DNA from: CAYOSU01 sp964406735
GTDB lineage: Bacteria; Bacillota; Clostridia; Christensenellales; CAMQZB01
NCBI GenBank assembly: GCA_964406735.1
Contig: CAYOSU010000005.1
Span: 1 to 64,000 of the forward strand
Direction of reading: 5' to 3'
Length of the DNA: 64,000 bases
Position numbers and translations under genes: made by a program. Within the stretch, counting starts at the first letter, position 1; every line of letters begins with the position of its first letter. The notes under the pieces were generated by a model. The model was not told where the DNA came from. It was given only the letters and a program-made list of their open reading frames with translations, and ran no database searches. This document shows positions 50,730-58,118 of the stretch, piece after piece.

Positions 50730-51263
50730 ATGGAAATCGGCAGTAAAATCAAGGGCTTAAGGCTTGCGGTAGGACTTACTCAAGAAGAGCTTGCGGACAG
50801 ATGCGACTTGACGAAAGGTTACATCAGCCAGCTTGAAAACGATCTTACCTCCCCCGCTATTTCGACGCTCGAGGATCTCCTCGCTGCGCTCGGTACGGAC
50901 TTAAGCGAGTTTTTCTCGTCCGAATCGGACGAAAGAGTGGTCTTCACCGAAGACGACTATTTCGTCAAGGAATACGACGACGAAAAGACTACTTGGCTGG
51001 TGCCTAACAGTCAAAGAAACAGCATGGAGCCTATTAAATGCACTCTTTCGGGAAAGGCGAAAACGGACGTTGACAACCCGCACGAGGGCGAGGAGTTCGG
51101 CTACGTTTTGTCGGGCGAGGTTATACTTCATACCGGCGGCAAGAGATTCAGAGTGAAAAAAGGACAGTCTTTTTATTTCACTTCTTCCACCAACCATTTC
51201 CTGGAAAACCCCTCAAACGAGATCGCTGAGATAATCTGGGTCTCGTCTCCCCCTAACTTTTAA
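50730..51263 (+). CDS. XRE-family regulator with C-terminal cupin domain (PuuR-like)
   Basis: Protein of 177 residues. The helix-turn-helix at about 7-62 reads IKGLRLAVGLTQEELADRCD then LTKGYISQLEN. A cupin domain at about 105-175 reads EEFGYVLSGEVILHTGGKRF then GQSFYFTSSTNHFLEN. Such proteins sense a small molecule in the cupin and often regulate polyamine or amino-acid genes; here it precedes potABCD with only 91 bases between. I start it at the ATG at 50730 (GAAGG upstream); 28 further in-frame codons upstream look non-coding. Probable autoregulation through the GTTTA array. Confidence 0.93.
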   Translation: MEIGSKIKGLRLAVGLTQEELADRCDLTKGYISQLENDLTSPAISTLEDLLAALGTDLSEFFSSESDERVVFTEDDYFVKEYDDEKTTWLVPNSQRNSMEPIKCTLSGKAKTDVDNPHEGEEFGYVLSGEVILHTGGKRFRVKKGQSFYFTSSTNHFLENPSNEIAEIIWVSSPPNF

Positions 51264-51354
51264 TATAAAAAGATCGTATTAAACGACTTATATACCAAAC
51301 TTTCAAAAGCTATCTGCTTTGGCTTACGCTAAGGCAATGGAAAGGAGTATGTTT

Positions 51355-52860
51355 ATGGAAAACAAAATTATCGAGCTTAAAAACATCACTAAACGCTACG
51401 GAGACTTTACTGCGGTGGACAACCTCAACCTTTACATAAGAAAGGGTGAGTTCGTAACCCTTTTAGGTCCGTCAGGTTGCGGCAAGACGACTACTCTTCG
51501 CATGATCGCAGGCTTCGAGATGCCTGACGAGGGCGAAGTGCTTTTTAACGGAAAGGACATTTCCGAAATACCGCCGTATAAGCGCAATATCAATACAGTT
51601 TTCCAACGATACGCTCTTTTCCCCCATTATAACGTATTCAACAACATCGCATTCGGTCTTAAATTGAAGACCTTTGAAAAAGATTACGTCGACAAAAACG
51701 GCGTTACCAAGACCAAAAAGGTACACTACTCAAAGGCGGAAATCGCCAAAAAGGTCAAAAACGCTCTTAAAATAGTAGGACTTTCAGACTACGAGGACAG
51801 AGACGTCTCCTCTCTTTCGGGCGGTCAGCAGCAAAGAGTCGCTATCGCAAGAGCTATCGTTAACGAGCCCGAGATCCTTCTTCTCGACGAGCCTTTGGGC
51901 GCACTCGACCTTAAGATGAGAAAGGACATGCAGCTCGAGCTTAAAGCGATGCACAAAAAGCTCGGCATCACGTTTATTTACGTTACGCACGACCAAGAGG
52001 AAGCGCTCACGATGAGCGACACCATAGTCGTTATGAAGGACGGAGAGATCCAGCAGATCGGTACGCCGATAGACATCTACAACGAGCCTAAAAACGCTTT
52101 CGTTGCTGACTTTATCGGAGAGTCCAACATCGTTGACGGCGTTATGAAAAAGGACTTCCTCGTAGAGTTCGACAACGTAACGGCAAAATGTACAGACCAC
52201 GGCTTCGGCGAAAACGAGAGAGTCGACGTCGTTATACGTCCCGAGGACTTTTATATCACCGATCCTACCGAAAAGGGTCTTATTTCGGGAACTATCGTTT
52301 CCTCCGTATTCAAGGGTATGGACTACGAAATGGAGGTTAAGTCCGATTCGGGCTGTGAATTCTTGGTAAAAGATACTAAGTTCCGCCCCGTAGGAAGCGA
52401 GGTATCGCTCTTTATCGACCCCGATGACATCCATATCATGAAGAAGATGCACGTCGAAAACGACTTGGAGGGTGTCATCTCCGATTTCAACGAAATAGAG
52501 CTTTCGGGCGGCTATTTTGCTTGCAACACCAACGCACTCACTTCTTATTCCTCTCTCGACGAGGACGGAAAGCCTCTTGACGAGAACGGCGAAATAATCG
52601 ACCTTAAAGGCAGAAAGGTACGTGTAGTTATTCCTTTCGACAAGGTCGAGCTTACGGACGACGAGGCGGACGGCGTTATCGGCGCAGACGTCATTACCAT
52701 TCTCTTCAAGGGTAACCATTATCAGTACGGCGTTAAGACGGACGCTAACGATTTCTTCTATTGCGACAGCCTCGACCAGTGGGACGACGGCGACAGAGTA
52801 GGCATTAAGGTAGATCCTAAGGACATCACCTTGGAGCTTTTGAGCGAGGTGGAAGAATAA
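51355..52860 (+). CDS. potA: spermidine/putrescine ABC transporter ATPase with extra C-terminal domain
   Basis: ATPase of 501 residues; PotA is normally about 370. Walker A GPSGCGKT is at 38-45, signature LSGGQQQR at about 154, Walker B LLLDEPLGALD at about 175. An 18-residue charged insertion (about 108-126) follows the Q-loop region. A TOBE-like domain (about 285-365) contains VFKGMDYEMEVKSDSG ending in IDPDDIH. A second, similar stretch at about 445-495 reads LFKGNHYQYGVKTDAN ending in VDPKDITL, which looks like a duplicated TOBE. I start it at the ATG at 51355, 7 bases after AAAGGAG. Its stop overlaps the potB start by one base. Confidence 0.93.
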   Translation: MENKIIELKNITKRYGDFTAVDNLNLYIRKGEFVTLLGPSGCGKTTTLRMIAGFEMPDEGEVLFNGKDISEIPPYKRNINTVFQRYALFPHYNVFNNIAFGLKLKTFEKDYVDKNGVTKTKKVHYSKAEIAKKVKNALKIVGLSDYEDRDVSSLSGGQQQRVAIARAIVNEPEILLLDEPLGALDLKMRKDMQLELKAMHKKLGITFIYVTHDQEEALTMSDTIVVMKDGEIQQIGTPIDIYNEPKNAFVADFIGESNIVDGVMKKDFLVEFDNVTAKCTDHGFGENERVDVVIRPEDFYITDPTEKGLISGTIVSSVFKGMDYEMEVKSDSGCEFLVKDTKFRPVGSEVSLFIDPDDIHIMKKMHVENDLEGVISDFNEIELSGGYFACNTNALTSYSSLDEDGKPLDENGEIIDLKGRKVRVVIPFDKVELTDDEADGVIGADVITILFKGNHYQYGVKTDANDFFYCDSLDQWDDGDRVGIKVDPKDITLELLSEVEE

Positions 52861-53642
52861 TGAGAGTTTTTTCCAGAAAGACGTTGAGTATTCCTTACGG
52901 AGTATTCCTTGCGGTCTTCATCATAATTCCGCTTATACTTATCGTATTTTACGCTTTTACCGATAGAGAAGGTAACGTAACTTTTTCTAACTTCGTTTCA
53001 TTCTTCTCTAACGGCGAAGCGATAAACGCTTTCCTCTATTCCGTTTATGTAGCAGTTATAACTACCGTTTGCTGTCTCGTTTTAGCCTTCCCGGTTGCAT
53101 TGATACTTTCTAACCCAAAGCTCAACAAGTCTAAGGTTACGGTCGTTCTCTTTATTCTCCCTATGTGGATGAACTTCCTTTTGAGAACGCTTGCTATAAG
53201 AGAAATGTTCTTCTTTGCTGACATAAGGCTTGGTGAGTTTACCACAATACTCGGTATGGTATATAACTTCTTGCCGTTTATGATACTTCCCATCTACAAC
53301 AGCCTCACAAAGATAGACAAATCTTATTCCGAGGCAGCGGAAGACCTCGGCGCAACGCCTTTACACGTTCTTGTTAAGGTTACCATACCTCTTTCCGTTC
53401 CCGGAATAATGTCGGGCGTTTTGATGGTATTTATGCCCTCTATCTCGACGTTCGTTATCTCCGACCTTTTGTCTGTCGGACGTATACAGCTTCTCGGAAA
53501 CCTCATCAACCTCAACTTTACGACGGGCAACAACTGGAACTACGGTTCGGCTATATCGCTGATACTTCTTATTCTTATCGGTATCACGATGTTCATAACC
53601 GACCAAAAGGAAACTGAAAAAGCAGGAGGCGGATTATGGTAA
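52860..53642 (+). CDS. potB: spermidine/putrescine ABC transporter permease PotB
   Basis: Membrane protein of 260 residues with six hydrophobic segments. The cytoplasmic coupling loop is EAAEDLGATPLHVLVKVTIPLS (EAA motif, seen in parts), followed by VPGIMSGVLMVFMPS. It forms the channel with PotC and is powered by PotA. Overlaps potA (TAATG) and potC by 7 bases, so translation is coupled throughout the operon. Confidence 0.95.
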   Translation: MRVFSRKTLSIPYGVFLAVFIIIPLILIVFYAFTDREGNVTFSNFVSFFSNGEAINAFLYSVYVAVITTVCCLVLAFPVALILSNPKLNKSKVTVVLFILPMWMNFLLRTLAIREMFFFADIRLGEFTTILGMVYNFLPFMILPIYNSLTKIDKSYSEAAEDLGATPLHVLVKVTIPLSVPGIMSGVLMVFMPSISTFVISDLLSVGRIQLLGNLINLNFTTGNNWNYGSAISLILLILIGITMFITDQKETEKAGGGLW

Positions 53643-54427
53643 AGAAAACTTTTGCTTGGATATATATCGGAATAGTTCTTGCCTTTATATACCTCCCCAT
53701 CGCATTCATCATCGTATATTCCTTTACTACGAGCAAGGTAATCGGAAGCTGGAGCGGCTTTACGTTCGAGCTATATAAAGAGGTCTTCGTAGGAGCAGAA
53801 AGCGAAAAGATACTTACCGCACTCAAAAATACAGTTGTTTTAGGACTTTCGTCCTCACTTATCGCAACGATACTCGGAACGGTAGGCGCAATAGGAATAT
53901 TTAACCTTAAACACAAAACGCAAAAGTTATTTTCCACGATAAACCAGATACCTATCCTTAACGCCGACATCGTTACGGGTGTATCCCTCCTTTTGCTATT
54001 TGTTTTCCTCAACATCGAAAGAGGCTTTTTGACAGTTCTTATCTGCCACGTTTCATTCTCTGCACCATACGTTCTTTTGAACGTTATGCCAAGGCTTGAA
54101 AGTATGGACAATTCTACTTACGAAGCAGCTCTCGATCTCGGCGCAACGCCTATGCAGGCACTTTTCAAAGTAATTATCCCCGACATATTCCCCGGAATGG
54201 TATCGGGTTTCATGCTCGCATTCACGCTTTCCATCGACGATTTCGTCATCACCGTATTCAACAACGGTTCTTTCCAGACGCTTTCGACGTTTATTTATGC
54301 AGACGCCAAAAAAGGCGGTCTTACGCCGTCGCTTCGTGCGCTATCGACCCTCATATTCCTGGTCGTTTTGACGCTCTTACTCGTAGTCAACCTGCGTACT
54401 GCTAAGGCAAAGGAGGGTAAAAAATGA
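53636..54427 (+). CDS. potC: spermidine/putrescine ABC transporter permease PotC
   Basis: Membrane protein of 263 residues with six segments. The EAA motif reads YEAALDLGATPMQALFKVII, and FTLSIDDFVITVFNNG is a hallmark of PotC. It pairs with PotB. Start inside the end of potB with GGAGGCGGAT upstream as ribosome site; 4-base overlap with potD. Confidence 0.96.
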   Translation: MVKKTFAWIYIGIVLAFIYLPIAFIIVYSFTTSKVIGSWSGFTFELYKEVFVGAESEKILTALKNTVVLGLSSSLIATILGTVGAIGIFNLKHKTQKLFSTINQIPILNADIVTGVSLLLLFVFLNIERGFLTVLICHVSFSAPYVLLNVMPRLESMDNSTYEAALDLGATPMQALFKVIIPDIFPGMVSGFMLAFTLSIDDFVITVFNNGSFQTLSTFIYADAKKGGLTPSLRALSTLIFLVVLTLLLVVNLRTAKAKEGKK

Positions 54428-55791
54428 AAAGACTTACTAAAATTTTAGCTATCATCCTCTGCCTCGTACTAGTTCTTTCCGCCTTTTCAGGCTGCAAGGA
54501 CGAGAGATCTACCGTTCTTCGCATATATAACTGGGAAGATTATATCGACCCCGAGGTCTTGGACGATTTCGTTGAGTATTATTACGACAAATACGGTATT
54601 TGGTTGACTATATCTTACGAGACATTCGACACCAACGAGACGATGTATACTAAGATCGAAAAGGCGCACGAGGATTACGACCTCTGCGCACCGAGTGAGT
54701 ATATGATCGAGAAGATGAAAAACGAAGGACTTATTCAGCAGATGGATGAGGAGATCGTCGGAGAGGTATATAAACAGTACGTACCTAAGTATATCAGAGA
54801 TCAGTTTGCGATCGTTACGGGAAACACCGACACGGAGCTTTACGCAGTAGGCTATATGTGGGGAACGCTCGGAATCATATATAACAAGGACAAAGTTCCT
54901 CTCGAAGAGCTTGAAGAAAAAGGCTGGGGCATCCTCTGGGATGAGAAATACTCGGGCAAGATATTTATGAAGGACTCTATAAGAGATTCTTACGCAGTCG
55001 GAAACCTTTACGTTTTCAGAGAACAGTATTTCGCTTTGAGAGATCAGTACGACAACGGAGAATTGACTCTTTCGGAGTATCAGGCAAATATACAAGAGCT
55101 TTTCAACAGGACGGACGACGAGACGGTCGCACTCATCGAAGAGGCACTCATCAACCAAAAAGAGACCGTTGACGCAATGTACGACGTCGATAACGACAAG
55201 AACGCTATGGTAAACGGTACGGCATACCTCGACGTTGCTTGGTCGGGCGATGCGAGATGGGCTATCGTCGAGTCAAACGAGACCGACAACGGCGTAAATC
55301 TCGGCTACTACATCCCCCGTGAAGGCACGAACGTTTGGTTTGACGGTTGGATCATCCCGAAGTACGCTAAGAACGTGCAGGCGGCTAACGAATTTGCGGC
55401 GTTCCTGATGCTCCCCGAAAATTCCATACGCATTATGGACTATATCGGATATCCCTCATGCGTCGGCGGCGACGAGGTTTATGAATACGCAAAAGAGCAG
55501 GCGTTCGAGACGGACACAGAGGATCTTGACGTTTCGTACTTCTTTGAAGGCAAAGATCCTGCCGTCGTTACGGATACTATGTATCCTGACCTTAGCCAAA
55601 TCACCTCTGCGGCAGTTATGCAGGACTTTGGCGAGGCGAACTCCTCTATCAACGAGATGTGGGCAAGAGTTAAGGGCAATACCCTTACGCCGATGATAAT
55701 CATCGTTGACTCCATCGTTGCGGCAGGACTTTTGTTTATGGTCGCAAGAAAGATCTTCAGGTTCGCAAAAAAGAAGTCAAGGGCCAAATAA
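54424..55791 (+). CDS. potD: polyamine-binding lipoprotein PotD with C-terminal membrane segment
   Basis: Substrate-binding protein of 455 residues; PotD is usually about 350. The signal peptide ends in a lipobox FSGC (Cys24). LRIYNWEDYIDPEVLDDF is the typical PotD/PotF start of the mature part, and WGTLGIIYNKDKV, VAWSGDARWAI and YYIPREGTNVWFDGW are conserved. The protein goes on past the usual end to a helix (IIIVDSIVAAGLLFMVARKI, about 425-445) and a basic tail, as if anchored at both ends in the membrane. It collects spermidine or putrescine for PotBC. Last gene of the operon. Confidence 0.94.
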   Translation: MKRLTKILAIILCLVLVLSAFSGCKDERSTVLRIYNWEDYIDPEVLDDFVEYYYDKYGIWLTISYETFDTNETMYTKIEKAHEDYDLCAPSEYMIEKMKNEGLIQQMDEEIVGEVYKQYVPKYIRDQFAIVTGNTDTELYAVGYMWGTLGIIYNKDKVPLEELEEKGWGILWDEKYSGKIFMKDSIRDSYAVGNLYVFREQYFALRDQYDNGELTLSEYQANIQELFNRTDDETVALIEEALINQKETVDAMYDVDNDKNAMVNGTAYLDVAWSGDARWAIVESNETDNGVNLGYYIPREGTNVWFDGWIIPKYAKNVQAANEFAAFLMLPENSIRIMDYIGYPSCVGGDEVYEYAKEQAFETDTEDLDVSYFFEGKDPAVVTDTMYPDLSQITSAAVMQDFGEANSSINEMWARVKGNTLTPMIIIVDSIVAAGLLFMVARKIFRFAKKKSRAK

Positions 55792-55806
55792 GCAACAAAA
55801 ATTTAA

Positions 55807-55836
55807 GGCACTCTCGCTTGAGAGTGCCCTTTTATT
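55807..55836 (+). terminator. terminator of potABCD
   Basis: A 9- to 10-bp stem (GGCACTCTC with GAGAGTGCC) and TTTTATTT tail. Confidence 0.85.
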
Positions 55837-56113
55837 TGTAATTTTTGCCGTTTTGCGGATAAAACGCAGTTTTTGCCTATTTCGCTTTTGCCGCCAATTT
55901 GTGCTTGCGATAGCTTGTAGTTGTTACGATGCAAACGGTTGGGCGATCGGTCAAAACAGCGGCATAATATGCCATCGTTAGATTTTTATTGACACCAGCA
56001 CCCAACACTAACTCTACGGACGGCGTTCTGTTTTGCGTTTTGCATAAGTAGACTTCAAATCATAAACGACAGCCTATTTTCAAGAACGTTCGCTATGACG
56101 CAAGCGACGAGTA
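55837..56113. other. intergenic stretch without a recognisable gene
   Basis: About 280 bases between potD and the Rho-like gene. I find no supported frame. Small hairpins occur (TGCG/CGCA near 55857; GGCATAATATGCC near 55961). No clear terminator for the minus-strand Rho-like transcript is visible here. Confidence 0.4.
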
Positions 56114-57550
56114 TTATTCTTTGTCGTCGGTAATGCCGAGGATATCATTCATTACTTTCTCTGTTTCGAGAAGGTAATTGCCTTTTCTTATCCTTTTCCT
56201 GATAGAGGTGTATTTGGCGTTTGCATCTCTGTTTTTCGTTATGGTGCGCATTACGTCAATAGGCGGATATAAGCCAAACTCTTCTAAATAGCGATCGACG
56301 ACAAGTATACCGTCGCAGTATCCCCTGAAAAGCATTGCAAGCTTGTCCTGAGTAAACATATGTCGTGTCGCATCCATAAGACGGTTCAAATTCATTGTGA
56401 AAAGCAACGTTATCGAGCCGCCAGTACTTGTATTGCGCGCAAGAATAAACAGGTCTTGGAAAAGGCTTAATGCTTCAAGCTCGCGGTCATTGCTCGTTTC
56501 GGCGTATTTGACTAATAGCTTCATGACGTCTTCGAGCGCATCGATAACGAATATTATATCCTTGCCGTCAGCGTAATCTCTCTTGACGTTAGCAACGACG
56601 TACCTGAATGTTGAAAACTGAAAGTCATCACTCTTGTCCACTACCCTATACTCAGTTTCACTCTCGGGAACGTTGTTTTTATAGCCCTTTAGGTCGAGCG
56701 TATATACGACGGCAATTTTTTCAAGAGCACGCCTTATATTGTACAATAAAGGGGACATCTTCGCTTCAGTGTTCGTCGTGATTATCATCCTTTCACCAAA
56801 ACGCAAAGGCGTTAGTTCACTTAACACAGCACCTAAAGCCTTATCGTCCAAAAGCGCGGCAAAATCTATCTTTTTCTTTGGCTTTATTATCCCTTTGCTG
56901 ATATACGGGTCGCAATACTTCGTTCCGAACGGCACACCGTTTACCGTCATTACCTCGTCTATTATCTCGTACGGACCTTTGATCTTGACGTGAACACGCA
57001 ATTTATCTCCGACTTGCAGCTTTTTGCTTTGATAGAAGTCCTCGGTTATTATCGGGTCGCCGCTTTCAGGTCCGTATTTCCCGTGTTGCAGGAAATACCT
57101 ATTATAAACGCCGTTGACTATTCCCTCGGTCTCGTAGTCCGTTCTTTCGGTGATCGTAGCTTGATACATCTCTAAGTCGAAAGCTACATCGTCTTGCGTC
57201 GAAGAAGACGAAGCATCATTGTCGCCGTGGAAATACGATATGCCGTTTTCGTCGTTATAGCGACGGGAAACATCTTCAAGAAGAGTGATAATATCTTCAT
57301 ACGGCGCATTATCATAAAGCGCACGGTCTTCCGCAAAACCGTCGCACTTAAAAGCCATAAGGCGGTCTTTTAAGGCTGCCATGCTATCTTTAATTGATGG
57401 CTTTGCACCTATTATCTCGCATAATGCGATAAGCTGTTCTTTATACAGAAGATCAAGCACTTCCGTACATACGTTATAGCCTCGAAGAATTGTTAAAAGC
57501 TTTGATTGTAAAGGGGTCAAGTCTTTGTTTCTATCGTTAGCTTGCGACAA
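56114..57550 (-). CDS. Rho-like protein with a degenerate ATP-binding loop
   Basis: Protein of 478 residues that follows the layout of transcription terminator Rho. A helical N-terminal domain (LTPLQSKLLTILRGY, 11-25) is followed by an RNA-binding cold-shock-like part (about 142-210: EGIVNGVYNRYFLQHG, ITEDFYQSKKLQVGD, VMTVNGVPFG). A RecA-like core holds LTPLRFGERMIITTN (246-260), a Walker-B-like DIIFVIDAL (331-339), ILARNTSTGGSITLL (369-383) and LVVDRYLEEFGLYPPIDV (416-433). These align by eye with GKGQRGLIV, ILLDS, AARN-EGGSLTI and LSRKIAEKRVFPAID of Rho. The Walker A, PPKAGKTM in Rho, reads TTNTEAKM (258-265): the catalytic Lys is Met and the Gly is lost. So it is likely unable to hydrolyse ATP normally. 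TTG start with GGAGGAG 7 bases before. It begins inside the DUF1934 gene, overlapping 34 bases. Confidence 0.8.
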   Translation of the reverse strand: MSQANDRNKDLTPLQSKLLTILRGYNVCTEVLDLLYKEQLIALCEIIGAKPSIKDSMAALKDRLMAFKCDGFAEDRALYDNAPYEDIITLLEDVSRRYNDENGISYFHGDNDASSSSTQDDVAFDLEMYQATITERTDYETEGIVNGVYNRYFLQHGKYGPESGDPIITEDFYQSKKLQVGDKLRVHVKIKGPYEIIDEVMTVNGVPFGTKYCDPYISKGIIKPKKKIDFAALLDDKALGAVLSELTPLRFGERMIITTNTEAKMSPLLYNIRRALEKIAVVYTLDLKGYKNNVPESETEYRVVDKSDDFQFSTFRYVVANVKRDYADGKDIIFVIDALEDVMKLLVKYAETSNDRELEALSLFQDLFILARNTSTGGSITLLFTMNLNRLMDATRHMFTQDKLAMLFRGYCDGILVVDRYLEEFGLYPPIDVMRTITKNRDANAKYTSIRKRIRKGNYLLETEKVMNDILGITDDKE

Positions 57551-57900
57551 TTTCTTTCTCCTCCGAATATCATATCATAAGTAACATCAATGCGAAGTGT
57601 GCCTTCGTCCTCTTTAAGCGCATAGGAAAAAGTCTCCACATCGCCGACAAGTCTTCCTTGCGGAAGCCTTATTATGCAAGAAGTCTTTTCGTTTGGCTTT
57701 ATTAATATAGCCATTTTAGCGTCGCCGCTACGCTTTATTTTGAGCTGGTCGTGCGATGCGGTAAGTTCATAATCGGACTTTTGTCCGTCGTCCTCGTGAA
57801 CGTAAGCCAGCTTATGTATTCCATCAATGCACTCCCAATATCCGTCGTACGAATAGGGCGCTTCGCTTTCGTTTGTAATCGTTATCTTGCAATTTTTCAT
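57517..57900 (-). CDS. DUF1934 family (YwiB-like) beta-barrel protein
   Basis: Protein of 127 residues with the calycin-like pattern of DUF1934/YwiB. The N-terminal KITITNES is followed by alternating strands, RLPQGRLVGDVETFSYAL, and a final IDVTYDMIFGGE, all typical. Function of the family is unknown. I start it at the ATG at 57900: the promoter -10 (TACAAT) ends six bases before that ATG, so the message seems to begin at the A of the start codon, and no ribosome site exists. Its 3' end overlaps the Rho-like gene start by 34 bases and supplies that gene's ribosome site, so the two are surely co-expressed. Confidence 0.88.
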   Translation of the reverse strand: MKNCKITITNESEAPYSYDGYWECIDGIHKLAYVHEDDGQKSDYELTASHDQLKIKRSGDAKMAILIKPNEKTSCIIRLPQGRLVGDVETFSYALKEDEGTLRIDVTYDMIFGGERNCRKLTIETKT

Positions 57901-57906
57901 GAGCGT

Positions 57907-57935
57907 ATTGTAACACAAAAGCATTCACTATGCAA
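57907..57935 (-). promoter_or_regulatory. promoter giving a leaderless DUF1934 message
   Basis: Minus strand: TTGCAT (57935-57930), exactly 17 bases, TACAAT (57912-57907). The predicted start, 7 bases on, is 57900, the first base of the ATG. Confidence 0.65.
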
Positions 57936-58118
57936 GATAAATTGCAAAGTAAATGCTTTTTCTTCGTAATAAAAGGTCTATTATGCCTATTTTATGGTGA
58001 TTTTACGCTAAAAACGGTGATTATGCTTTTTGTCTTATCGATACGACCAACTGCGATTTATCCTTAAACGACTTGCGCTTTTTTGATATACTTAATTGCA
58101 GTTGGGAATAAGCTTTTC

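Noticed and set aside
51784..52719. Open frame of 311 codons opposite potA
   Set aside because: Antisense shadow of a clear ATPase gene; Val- and Asp-rich composition typical of reverse reading, no domain.
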